In this document: piece after piece, positions 35,024 through 43,533 of the stretch
Numbering within the stretch: the stretch's first letter is position 1
Layout of the letters: each line of letters opens with the position of its first letter
Assembly (NCBI GenBank): GCA_025210265.1
Contig: JAOASD010000002.1
Span: 1-64,000 of the forward strand
Source: Pelagimonas sp.
Lineage (GTDB): Bacteria; Pseudomonadota; Alphaproteobacteria; Rhodobacterales; Rhodobacteraceae
Direction: 5' to 3'
DNA length: 64,000 nt
Translations under genes and position numbers: made by a program
Notes under the pieces: generated by a model
Seen by the model: the letters and a program-made list of their open reading frames with translations, nothing else
Databases searched by the model: none
Told to the model about the DNA's origin: nothing

Positions 35024-35590
35024 TTACCCTGCCCGCGCGCGCCCGACAACCGATGCCATGGCGGTTGTGATCTCATGCACCAATGTCCCCGCCATGGATC
35101 GAAAGCCAAAAATCAGCAACGATTCCGCGTCTTCGCGCACAATACTCACCGTGGCGTGTTGCAACAGGCTGCGCGCCGCCGCGCCATCGGGAAAAGCGCG
35201 CGGGCGCAGATCCACCGGGCAGAGCCGCGCCAGAACCTCATCGCCCCCGGCCCCGCGCAGGCGCAGGGCGCACCACGCATCACTTTGCACCGTGATCGCC
35301 GCGTGGTCGGCCAGTTCAGGGGCTGGGGTCACGCCCAACAGCATCGCCTGATCGCGCCCAGACCAGAAAATCCGCGCCCCCTGAGAGGCCACGCTTTGCC
35401 CCGCTGCAGGCCAGCCCAACCCATGGGCCTGGGTCAACGCCGCATCCAACGCGCCGCGTGCGCCGGGCTTGGGCGACAGCCAGTGCAGCGCCTCGACCGC
35501 GACCTCTTCCAGCACCCAGTCGCCCTGCGTGATTGGAAGCAGCCCCGCCGCCACCGGGCTGGCGGGTTCCAGTTTCAAATAATCAGCCAC
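35024..35590 (-). CDS. soxG: Sarcosine oxidase gamma subunit
   Basis: The small gamma subunit of heterotetrameric sarcosine oxidase, 188 residues. It starts with GTG at 35590, overlapping the alpha-subunit stop by eight bases, with a GAGGAGGGCGG site 5 or so bases before it. Typical features are VEALHWLSPKPGARGAL, RIFWSGRDQAMLLGV, VTVQSDAWCALRL-like text and ARLCPVDLRPRAFP. It ends the operon soxB-soxD-soxA-soxG. The sox name here means sarcosine oxidase and is unrelated to sulfur oxidation. Confidence 0.92.
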   Translation of the reverse strand: MADYLKLEPASPVAAGLLPITQGDWVLEEVAVEALHWLSPKPGARGALDAALTQAHGLGWPAAGQSVASQGARIFWSGRDQAMLLGVTPAPELADHAAITVQSDAWCALRLRGAGGDEVLARLCPVDLRPRAFPDGAAARSLLQHATVSIVREDAESLLIFGFRSMAGTLVHEITTAMASVVGRARAG

Positions 35591-38495
35591 GCAACCGCCC
35601 TCCTCTTGCATCAAACGCCACGGGATCGGTCAGCTCGACCAGGGTTTCCACCCCGCGCACCGCATCGACCAGCATCAGCCGGTCGCCAATCCGCGCAGGC
35701 CCGTTTTTGACAAAGCCGAGCCCGCGCATCTCGCCCAGCGTCGGGCTGTACCCGACCGAGGTCACGTAACCCAAATCATGTTCCTGCACCTGCCACGCAC
35801 CTTTGGGGAACAGATGCGCCCCGGCGGTCAGCGCGCCCCTGTCAACAGGGCGCAGCCCGACCATACGCTCGCGCTGAGGATCCAACAGACCCGGACGCTG
35901 CGCCAGCATCTTGCCGATGAAATCCCCGTCCTTTTTCAACATCTTGCCAAAGCCGATGTCATAGGCCGTCACTCGGCCGTGAATTTCCGCATGGGTAATA
36001 TGGCCCTTTTCGATGCGCAGCACATTCAGCGCCTCCATCCCATAAGCGCCCCCGCCCAGCGCCCTGGCCCGCGCCACCAGCGCGTCAAACAGCGACGCGC
36101 CATAGCGCGCGGGAACGGCGATTTCATAGGCATGTTCGCCGGAGAACGAGATGCGGAACAAACGCCCCTGCACCCCGCCCAGCGCGACCTCGGCACAGGC
36201 CATAAACGGAAAATCCGCGTCCGAAATCGGCTGATCCAGCAGCCCGTTCAGCAGCTCTCGCGATTTGGGGCCCGCCACGGCAAACTGCGCCCATTGTTCC
36301 GTCACCGAGGTAAAGCGCACATCGCGCCCGGCAAAAGCCGTCTGCTTGGCCCAGTCCAGATGGCGCATCACCTGCCCCGCCGCGGCGGTGGTCGTGGTCA
36401 TGACAAAGCGCCCATCCGGCAGATGCGCCGTGGTGCCGTCATCCATCACAAACCCGTCTTCGCGCAGCATCAGACCATAGCGCACGCGCCCAGGCTTTAG
36501 CGTGGAAAAGCGGTTGCTATACACGAAATCGAGGAAATCTGGCACATCCGCGCCCTGCAGCTCGATCTTGCCCAGGGTCGACACATCGCAAATGCCCACA
36601 TGATTGCGCACCATCGTGACCTCGCGATCACAAGAGTCGCGCCACGTCGTTTCGCCGGGTTGCGGGAAGTAAGAGGGCCGATACCACAGCCCCGCCTCGA
36701 TCATCGGCGCGCCCATCCTGCGGCTGGCCGTGTCTGATGTCGTGCGACGCTCGGGCGCAAAGCCCTTGCCCTCGGCCCCCGCCCCCATCGCTGCAATCGA
36801 AACGGGTGTAAAGGGCGGACGGAAGGTCGTCGTTCCGGTCTCAGGGATCGACCGTCCAGTCACATCCGCCAGCACCGCCAGCGCCTGCATGTTCGAATTG
36901 CGCCCCTGATCGGTGGCCATGCCCTGCGTCGTGTAGCGTTTCATATGCTCGACCGAGCGGAAATTTTCCTGCGCGGCCTGTGTCACATCCTTGACCGTCA
37001 CATCATTCTGGAAATCGAGCCAGGCGCGTCCTTTGCCCGGCACCGCCCAAAGGCGGGTAATGCGATAGGGCGCGTCCTCGGCATCGGGCAGCGGCAGATC
37101 TTCAGGCGTCAGACCCAGCGCGCGCGCGGCCTCGGCCCCGGCCTCCAGCCCATCCTGCAAACAGGCCTGCGTGGACATGCGCCCGCGCGCTGCGCCCGCA
37201 ACGCTCAGCCCCGGCACGGCCCCTTCACGTGGAACAAAGGCCAGCAGATCCTCGTCCCAATCCGGGCGCGTATTCATGTGGCAGGTCAGCGCCACCTGCG
37301 GGTTCCAGCCACCAGACACGCCCAGTGCATCGACATGCAGCCGTTCTTCGCGCCCATCGGGCAGGCGCAGAGCGACGCCCTGCAAATCGCGCATCCCCAG
37401 ACCGCGCGTCACCTGCGCGCCCGCGTAAAACGGCACATCCCCGGCCAGGTTCTGCGCGTCATGGCGGCTGTCGATCAGCGCCACAACCCGCACCCCGGCC
37501 TGCATCAAATCGCGAGCCGTGCGGTGGGCATCATCATTATTGCCAAACACCGCCACATTGGTTCCGGGCACCGTGCCAAAGCGATTGAGATAGCCGCGCA
37601 GCGCCCCCGCCAGCATCACGCCGGGCCGGTCATTGTCGCGAAACGCCACGTGGCGTTCCAGCGCCCCGGCACATAGCACCGCACGTTCGGCCACAATACG
37701 CCAGAATGTTTCGCGGATATGGGTGCCCTGCTGCAGCGCCCCGTAAGTGCCCTGATCATAAGCTCCGGTCACAGTGCAGCGCGGCAGGATGCGGATATTC
37801 TCCATCTCGCGCAGCTGCTCCCAGATCCCCGCTGCCCAAAGATGGCCGGGCTGACCGTCGATCTCTTCTTCCTCGAAAACCAGCCGCCCGCCGGGCTCTG
37901 CCGCCTCGTCACACAAGATCACATCTGCCCCGGCGCGCCCCGCCGCCAGCGCCGCCATCAGGCCCGTAGGGCCTGCGCCAATCACCAAAAGATCGCAAAA
38001 GGCAAAGGCCTTTTCCCGCTTCAGCGTGTCGGATTTCCCCGACAGCGCACCCAGACCCGCGGCCCGGCGGATCGCCGGTTCATACAGCTTTTCCCAAAAA
38101 GCCGCGGGCTTCATAAAGGTTTTGTAGTAAAACCCCGCCCCCAGAAAGGGCGCGGCCAGATCATTCACCGCCATCAGGTCAAGCCCCAGCGACGGCCAGC
38201 GGTTCTGGCTTTGCGCCGTCAGACCTGCGACCAGCGGCACCATGGTTGCGCGGGTGTTGGGCATGGCCTGCGCCTGCCCCGGATCCAGCGTCACCAGCGC
38301 ATTGGGTTCCGCCGAGCCCAGCGTCATCACCCCGCGCGGGCGGTGATATTTAAAACTCCGCCCAACCAGCCGCTGCCCTTCGCCAATCAGGGCCGAGGCC
38401 AGCGTGTCGCCCTCAAACCCCGAATAGCTGCGCCCGTCAAAGCGAAACTCCAGAGGGCGGCTGCGATCCACACGCCCCTTGCCGTCAATCCGCAT
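35583..38495 (-). CDS. soxA: Sarcosine oxidase alpha subunit
   Basis: The large subunit of heterotetrameric sarcosine oxidase, which demethylates sarcosine to glycine with H2O2 and methylene-tetrahydrofolate. The 970 residues comprise an N-terminal 2Fe-2S-ferredoxin-like region (RSFKYHRPRGVMTLGSAEPNALV), an NAD Rossmann motif (LLVIGAGPTGLMAALAAGRAGA) and a C-terminal aminomethyltransferase (GcvT) domain for folate binding (from about residue 600, with ISFSGEHAYEIAVPAR). The start at 38495 follows GGAGG and overlaps soxD by 11 bases; a frame extends upstream to 38531. Confidence 0.96.
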   Translation of the reverse strand: MRIDGKGRVDRSRPLEFRFDGRSYSGFEGDTLASALIGEGQRLVGRSFKYHRPRGVMTLGSAEPNALVTLDPGQAQAMPNTRATMVPLVAGLTAQSQNRWPSLGLDLMAVNDLAAPFLGAGFYYKTFMKPAAFWEKLYEPAIRRAAGLGALSGKSDTLKREKAFAFCDLLVIGAGPTGLMAALAAGRAGADVILCDEAAEPGGRLVFEEEEIDGQPGHLWAAGIWEQLREMENIRILPRCTVTGAYDQGTYGALQQGTHIRETFWRIVAERAVLCAGALERHVAFRDNDRPGVMLAGALRGYLNRFGTVPGTNVAVFGNNDDAHRTARDLMQAGVRVVALIDSRHDAQNLAGDVPFYAGAQVTRGLGMRDLQGVALRLPDGREERLHVDALGVSGGWNPQVALTCHMNTRPDWDEDLLAFVPREGAVPGLSVAGAARGRMSTQACLQDGLEAGAEAARALGLTPEDLPLPDAEDAPYRITRLWAVPGKGRAWLDFQNDVTVKDVTQAAQENFRSVEHMKRYTTQGMATDQGRNSNMQALAVLADVTGRSIPETGTTTFRPPFTPVSIAAMGAGAEGKGFAPERRTTSDTASRRMGAPMIEAGLWYRPSYFPQPGETTWRDSCDREVTMVRNHVGICDVSTLGKIELQGADVPDFLDFVYSNRFSTLKPGRVRYGLMLREDGFVMDDGTTAHLPDGRFVMTTTTAAAGQVMRHLDWAKQTAFAGRDVRFTSVTEQWAQFAVAGPKSRELLNGLLDQPISDADFPFMACAEVALGGVQGRLFRISFSGEHAYEIAVPARYGASLFDALVARARALGGGAYGMEALNVLRIEKGHITHAEIHGRVTAYDIGFGKMLKKDGDFIGKMLAQRPGLLDPQRERMVGLRPVDRGALTAGAHLFPKGAWQVQEHDLGYVTSVGYSPTLGEMRGLGFVKNGPARIGDRLMLVDAVRGVETLVELTDPVAFDARGGRLRG

Positions 38496-38745
38496 CCAGC
38501 GCCTCCACCAATTCGACCGAGACCACCTCATGCGTGAGCGTGTTGCGCGTCACCGCCAGCCATGACCCGCACCCGGCCTCGTGATACCACAAATCACGCG
38601 TCACCCCGGCCGGATTGTCGCGCAAATGCAACCAATCGGCCCAGGCCGCCACATCGCCATCCGGGCGCTGCAACAGATCATCCGCCCCCTGATAATAGAA
38701 CTCGCGCCGATCGCGCGCACCGCAGATCGGACAGGTTATCCGCAT
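38485..38745 (-). CDS. soxD: Sarcosine oxidase delta subunit
   Basis: An 86-residue zinc-binding subunit. The N-terminal CPICG (C5, C8) and the later YHEAGCGSW supply the ligands; the RREFYYQGAD and DLWYHEAGC motifs are family signatures. It overlaps the alpha-subunit start by 11 bases and lies 81 bases after soxB. It is unrelated to the SoxD cytochrome at 11729. Confidence 0.94.
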   Translation of the reverse strand: MRITCPICGARDRREFYYQGADDLLQRPDGDVAAWADWLHLRDNPAGVTRDLWYHEAGCGSWLAVTRNTLTHEVVSVELVEALDAD

Positions 38746-38782
38746 CTGATCACCCCCCTGCCCGTGTCGCCGCGCGCTCCCA

Positions 38783-38803
38783 GTTTCTTCTTGGCAAAAA
38801 TAC
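38783..38803. repeat. GTATTT...CCAAGAAGAAAC dispersed repeat, inverted copy
   Basis: Read on the minus strand this matches the element at 22061-22081 (GTATTT, three variable bases, CCAAGAAGAAAC). It lies between soxB and soxD of the sarcosine oxidase operon, so it is transcribed. Confidence 0.65.
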
Positions 38804-38826
38804 TCATTCTATCCCCTCCGCGCGCG

Positions 38827-40080
38827 TCAATGCAGGTTGTGCTGCGATCCGGTGCCTTCTTCGTCCATCAGCCCCACACCATCGCGGAACCGGTTCAGAC
38901 GAAAGCGCGCCGCCGGATCATGCGGCTGGTCCGTGGCCATCAGATGGGCAAAGCTAAAGCCCGAGCCCGGCGTGGCCTTGAACCCGCCATAACACCAGCC
39001 CGCATTCAGATAGAGCCCCTCGATCCCGGTCTTGTCGATGATGGGCGATCCATCAGGCGACATATCCATGATACCCCCCCAGCTGCGCAGCAGACGGGCC
39101 TTACCGATCATCGGCATCAGGGTCATCGCGGCCTCCATCACATGTTCCTGCATCGGCAGATTGCCGCGCGCCGCATATGACGCGTACATGTCGAGATCGC
39201 CGCCAAAGACCAGCCCGCCCTTATCCGACTGGCTGATATAGAAATGCCCCATGCCAAAGCTGACCACATGGTCGATGCAGGGTTTTAACCCCTCGGTGAC
39301 AAAGGCCTGCAGCACGTGGCTTTCGATCGGCAGGCGCATCCCCGCCATCGCCGCCACCTGGCTGGAGCGCCCGGCCACGGCGATGCCGACCTTTTTCGCC
39401 CGGATCGCCCCGCGCGTGGTCTGTACGCCAACAACGCGCCCCGCCTCGATATCAATGCCCGTAACTTCGCAATTCTGAATCAGGTCAACACCCCGCCGAT
39501 CCGCCCCGCGGGCAAAGCCCCAGGCCACAGCGTCATGGCGCGCCGTCCCGGCGCGGCGCTGCAACAGCCCGCCATAGATCGGAAAGCGCGTGTTGTCATA
39601 ATCAAGATAAGGCAGCAGGCGGCGCAGCTGATCGGTGCTCAGCAATTCGGCGTCATCGCCCTGCGCCCGCATCGCATTGCCACGCCGCACCAGCGCATCG
39701 CGCTGCCCATCGGAATGGCACAGAACCACCTGCCCGCGCTGCGACAGCATCACGTTGTAGTTCAGCTCCTGCTCCAGCCCTTCCCACAGTTTTAGGGAAT
39801 GGGAGTAAAATTCCGAGTTACCGGGCAGGAAATAATTGGCGCGCACAATCGTGGTGTTGCGGCCCACATTGCCACCGCCCAGATAGCCTTTTTCCAGAAC
39901 GGCGATATTGGTCATCCCATGCTGCGACGCCAGATAATAGGCCGTCGCCAGCCCATGCCCGCCGCCACCGATGATGATCGCGTCATAGTCGGATTTCGGC
40001 GCCGGATCGCGCCAGTGCGGCCCCCAGCCCTTGTTGCCGGTCAGCCCCTCGCGCAGCACACGCCAGCCCGAAAACCCCAT
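38827..40080 (-). CDS. soxB: Sarcosine oxidase beta subunit
   Basis: The catalytic flavoprotein of sarcosine oxidase, 417 residues, carrying FAD and covalent FMN in the family. The dinucleotide motif is AIIIGGGGHGLATAYYLASQHG; later landmarks are GRNTTIVRANYF, LRSWGGIMDMSPDGSPI and NAGWCYGGFKATPGSG. The start at 40080 opens MGFSGWRVLREG, typical of the family. It is the first gene of the operon; a terminator lies just upstream and closes the tad-like cassette. Confidence 0.96.
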   Translation of the reverse strand: MGFSGWRVLREGLTGNKGWGPHWRDPAPKSDYDAIIIGGGGHGLATAYYLASQHGMTNIAVLEKGYLGGGNVGRNTTIVRANYFLPGNSEFYSHSLKLWEGLEQELNYNVMLSQRGQVVLCHSDGQRDALVRRGNAMRAQGDDAELLSTDQLRRLLPYLDYDNTRFPIYGGLLQRRAGTARHDAVAWGFARGADRRGVDLIQNCEVTGIDIEAGRVVGVQTTRGAIRAKKVGIAVAGRSSQVAAMAGMRLPIESHVLQAFVTEGLKPCIDHVVSFGMGHFYISQSDKGGLVFGGDLDMYASYAARGNLPMQEHVMEAAMTLMPMIGKARLLRSWGGIMDMSPDGSPIIDKTGIEGLYLNAGWCYGGFKATPGSGFSFAHLMATDQPHDPAARFRLNRFRDGVGLMDEEGTGSQHNLH

Positions 40081-40115
40081 TGCTCCCCTCCCGACGGTCC
40101 CTGACCGCACATGCC

Positions 40116-40145
40116 AAAACAGGGCCAGTGAACCAGCCCTGTTTT
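40116..40145. terminator. Bidirectional terminator before soxB (sarcosine)
   Basis: AAAACAGGGC pairs perfectly with GCCCTGTTTT around a ten-base loop, giving an A-run and T-run on each side. It ends the minus-strand vWA/TadE cassette 43 bases after its last stop. Confidence 0.9.
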
Positions 40146-40188
40146 CGCTTTGCAATCGTCTGAAGGGGAATTTGCCGAGCTCGCGCCG

Positions 40189-40746
40189 TTAACCGTCGCT
40201 CCAGACCAGTTTGGGGGCGAAACGCGGGCGCGTGAAACCGTAATTGTAGAACAACTCGGCCGTATTCAGCCCCGGCACCTCGAAGGGCGGTTCATACATC
40301 GTGCTGGTTTCCACCACGATCACCCGTTCATTGTGCAAAAGCGTCGGCAGCTGTTCCAGCATCGACGCCAGATCCCTGTTGCGCAGGCGGTCGAAATCGC
40401 CCCGTGTCTTGGACCATTCCGCGACATATTTGCTTTTGTTCGCATTGTAGCGCACCAGCGTGACACGCAGCGAATAGGGGCCCTCGGACCGGGTCAGATA
40501 GCTGAGCAGATCGACCATGCCATCCAGATAGTCATTGTCGATCGGGTCGGTTTCCCGGCTCAGCGCATCTGAAATCGTATAGGCGGCCTTGATGTTCAGG
40601 CTTTTGTAGCGAAACGCATCATAAAGCGAAAACGTGGCCGAGAGCACCGCGATGACCAGCGGCAACCAGATCACCGCTTCGATGGACATCTGCCCCTCTG
40701 CATTGTTCCAAAAACGGCGAAGACGGGTTTTCATAGCATTCTGCAT
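40189..40746 (-). CDS. TadE-like pseudopilin, cassette A third gene
   Basis: A 185-residue protein with one N-terminal hydrophobic helix in a pseudopilin-like context (GQMSIEAVIWLPLVIAVLSATF), matching TadE/TadF-type pilus assembly proteins. The rest would be periplasmic. It is paralogous to the gene at 47640: both contain LSRETDPI near residue 63 and end FTRPR-x-AP-x-LV. It follows the second cassette gene by five bases and is last in its operon. No processing-peptidase gene or flp pilin is nearby. Confidence 0.85.
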   Translation of the reverse strand: MQNAMKTRLRRFWNNAEGQMSIEAVIWLPLVIAVLSATFSLYDAFRYKSLNIKAAYTISDALSRETDPIDNDYLDGMVDLLSYLTRSEGPYSLRVTLVRYNANKSKYVAEWSKTRGDFDRLRNRDLASMLEQLPTLLHNERVIVVETSTMYEPPFEVPGLNTAELFYNYGFTRPRFAPKLVWSDG

Positions 40747-40751
40747 CTGTC

Positions 40752-41288
40752 TTACCTCGGTTCCTGCACAAAGGCGGATGTCACGACCAGCTGCGCGTAG
40801 CCATTGGCATCCAGGTTCAGTTCCGCCCCCAGCGACGTTGTCGGCATCATCGGTTTGAATTTCAGACAGGCCCGGATCAGCATCAGGTCATTGTCCTGCC
40901 CGTGAACAAAGCTGCGCACGGGTTTGGGGTCTTCGGCGGCGTTCTGGCAATCCGCATCCACAGGGGCAGCGGACAGATCGCGCGGGCTGACCTGCACCAT
41001 TTCCAACCGCAGGTTGTCGGTGCATTCATCCAGGATCGTCGCCTCATCACAGATTTTGGCGCGGACCTCGCTGTAGGATGGGATATTGCCCGTGCTCAGG
41101 CGAATGTCCCGTGTGGCCAGATCCACCCCCCGCTCCAGCATGGCATGGCGCAGGTTCATATAGGCCATTTCGATACCGGCAGAGAGCAGGAAGAAGAAGA
41201 CCGTGAAATACAACACGAATTCGACCGTCGAGCTGCCCTCCTCTTCCTTACGGAACCGGGCAAACATGGTAGGAAGGCGCGTCATCAT
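40752..41288 (-). CDS. TadE-family pilus assembly protein, cassette A
   Basis: A 178-residue TadE-like protein with the motif EEEGSSTVEFVLYFTVFFFLL at the N-terminus, the Glu after the short leader being typical of pseudopilins. The soluble part has cysteines in AKICDEATILDEC and IRACLKF. It is paralogous to the gene at 47099 (shared RAC-x-K-x-x-P and DA-x-GY-x-x-LVVTSA-x-V-x-EP). The start overlaps the vWA stop by four bases (ATGA); the alternative in-frame ATG lies one codon later. Confidence 0.87.
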   Translation of the reverse strand: MMTRLPTMFARFRKEEEGSSTVEFVLYFTVFFFLLSAGIEMAYMNLRHAMLERGVDLATRDIRLSTGNIPSYSEVRAKICDEATILDECTDNLRLEMVQVSPRDLSAAPVDADCQNAAEDPKPVRSFVHGQDNDLMLIRACLKFKPMMPTTSLGAELNLDANGYAQLVVTSAFVQEPR

Positions 41289-42889
41289 TGGATCAACCTC
41301 AGGCTGTTGATTTGGCGGGCAATGGCGTGGAAGGTATCGGTGATTTCCACCCCTTCGACGTCAAAATAATGGCTGGGCGAAGAGGCACAGTCGGCCAGGG
41401 CGATCTGGCCACCGCTGGGGGCCTCGAACGCGATGGAGAAGATCACGATACCCGTGTCCTTGGCCGCGTCGCAGATGTCAGACAGACGTGCATCCGCCGC
41501 GCTGCCATTAACGATCGAGGTATAGCCGTAATACACATCCCGATAGGTGTTATAGCTGACATAGCCGTCATAGTAGGGTTTGACATACATCTTCTTGGCC
41601 AGACCCTTGGTACCAAAGCGGGCAAAGATTTCCGCATTGCTCATGCGACGGGCATTGTTGCCGCCATCGGGAAAGTTGTCATAGCGATAGCTGGCGCTGT
41701 AGTTTTCGTAGCGTTCCCAGAAATAGACATCATTGTTTGTACCATAATTGTCATCCACCAGCAGCGAATACCGGTCATCCGACAGGCTAGAGGTGCCACG
41801 ATCATCCACCCAAATATCGGACATGCCGTATTTATGGTGATACTTCAGGTCATATTCGGTGGTGTTCGCCCCGTCGGTCATCACAACCACGAATTTGATC
41901 GCTTCGGGATCATCATATTCGGCAGGACGGGCCGCCGCATCGGCAACAACCAGACCATCGCCAGCCATGGCCGAGACCGCCGGACGCGCAGCCGGATCCA
42001 ACAGGGCCACACCCCATTTCACCCCCAGATCAATCGCTGTGTTGCCCCCGGCAGTCAGCCCGGCGATGTGATTGCCCAGCGCGGTCTTGTCCGAGCTATG
42101 AACCATCACGGCACTGGTATCTCCAGTCTTACACCAGGGGTTGGGCAGCGATGTGGTGGTCTGGCTGGTGCTATACAGATCGAAATGCGCCAGCCGCGTC
42201 AGTTCGGTGCTGGGCGAAATCGCGACCGTGTCGAATTCATCATTATCAAAGATCACGCAGTTCGAATAATTATGCAGGTTGTCCAGCGTCCAGTATCCGG
42301 CCACGGTGGTGCCCAGATTGACCGTCGCATTATACGGCACAACCGATACTGTGGTCAGGCCAGAGCCTTCTCCTGTCGGCTGAATCACCGTGTCGACAAA
42401 TTCCGCAGCCGCCGCGCGCATATTGGTGATGCGCGACCCGTTCATCGACCCAGATACATCCAGCACCAGGGAAATTTCCACATTGGAGATCTTTTCCTCG
42501 GCGGTGCTGGCCGCCGGCGCGGTCAGAGAGTCCAGCCCTGACATCTTCAGAAAAATGGTTTCCAGATCCGCAGACCCGTTGGCCGCCACCGTGCGGTGGT
42601 TCAGCCCCTGCTCTACGTTCACTTCGGCCAGAACCTCGTCGAGCCCCGCCTTCAACATATAATCCTGCACAACGGCAGTCGGATCCTGTTCCTGATCCAG
42701 ATCAGCCGCAGCCAGAACCGCGCGGTCCATCGTGCTTTGCATTTTCGCGCGCGTGGCTTCAAAGCGCATAATATCAACCGCAGCACCGGTGATCGCCAGG
42801 ATCAACATCACCATGAACAGAGAGAAAATGGTGATGTTGCCATCTTCGTCTGCCCAAAAGGCGCAACGCTGTTTTACCAGATGTCCCAT
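41285..42889 (-). CDS. TadG-like vWA-domain protein, cassette A
   Basis: A 534-residue protein with an N-terminal pilus-type helix (DEDGNITIFSLFMVMLILA) followed by a von Willebrand A domain with a MIDAS motif D144-VSGS and a later MTDG. It resembles TadG, the membrane-anchored vWA protein of Tad pili. It ends with a conserved module (CASSPSHYFDVEG). The start at 42889 has AAGGA at a good distance. The frame stays open further upstream, where an ATG at 43357 also has a strong AGGAGGGG site, but the added 156 residues look non-coding. It is paralogous to the gene at 45312. Confidence 0.86.
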   Translation of the reverse strand: MGHLVKQRCAFWADEDGNITIFSLFMVMLILAITGAAVDIMRFEATRAKMQSTMDRAVLAAADLDQEQDPTAVVQDYMLKAGLDEVLAEVNVEQGLNHRTVAANGSADLETIFLKMSGLDSLTAPAASTAEEKISNVEISLVLDVSGSMNGSRITNMRAAAAEFVDTVIQPTGEGSGLTTVSVVPYNATVNLGTTVAGYWTLDNLHNYSNCVIFDNDEFDTVAISPSTELTRLAHFDLYSTSQTTTSLPNPWCKTGDTSAVMVHSSDKTALGNHIAGLTAGGNTAIDLGVKWGVALLDPAARPAVSAMAGDGLVVADAAARPAEYDDPEAIKFVVVMTDGANTTEYDLKYHHKYGMSDIWVDDRGTSSLSDDRYSLLVDDNYGTNNDVYFWERYENYSASYRYDNFPDGGNNARRMSNAEIFARFGTKGLAKKMYVKPYYDGYVSYNTYRDVYYGYTSIVNGSAADARLSDICDAAKDTGIVIFSIAFEAPSGGQIALADCASSPSHYFDVEGVEITDTFHAIARQINSLRLIQ

Positions 42890-43533
42890 GCCAGTTTTCC
42901 TTGCATTCGAGGCCGCACCTTCTGCACGACAGGGGGTAGGTATGCTTAACAATTGGGCCGGAACTGGGGCCGAAACGTGCAGCAGTTGGTGCAATTCAGA
43001 GGTATTTTGGGCGGTTCCCGCACAGCCCGGCAGAAAGCGCCGCAGCCAATGCCCCAAATGTCTTAAGGATTTGCCCAGGGCCGCCCCTTCAGACAGGCAG
43101 CGCAGCACGGACCATCCCTTCCGGTGCTGGCCTGCTCTGCGCGCGGGGCGTGGGCGCAACAGATCCGGCCCTATCATGGGGTGGCGCAGCGCAGCATACG
43201 CGCGGGTCTGGTGAACTGAAGGGTCTGTAGGAATACATCCCCGATCAACGCAACGCCCGGCACTGAAAGGCGCAGGAACGGCGGGATCACAGGTCGGGGA
43301 TTGGAACGAGCCCCGTGCAGGCACTGGATACGGAAACTGGCAGCAACAGATGGTCATCGCGGCCCCTCCTTTGTCGTCTGTCGCGACCGGCGAAACCGCC
43401 GATTGCAAACAAGACGTTAATTAAGGAGTCGGGTGCAGGACCGGGCTGAAATGTGGCGACAAAGGGGCGGTTCCTCAGAATTTTCCTAAACCGCCCCCTG
43501 TTTGTTCTGGCTGGGTTCGCCGATGCGCGGGGG
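42890..43533. other. Long gdhA-cassette A intergenic region
   Basis: A 644-base gap on the minus strand between the gdhA stop and the vWA start. It holds the gdhA hairpin (43464-43497) and an open minus-strand frame contiguous with the vWA gene that starts with a strong ribosome site at 43357. The encoded stretch is Cys/Pro/Arg-rich and resembles no protein, so I do not call it. The region may hold a long leader or promoter. Confidence 0.4.
43464..43497 (-). terminator. Probable terminator after gdhA
   Basis: GGGGCGGTT (43464-43472) pairs with AACCGCCCC (43489-43497) around a 16-base loop and is followed on the minus strand by TTTG, 37 bases after the gdhA stop. The loop is large and the T run short. 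Confidence 0.5.
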
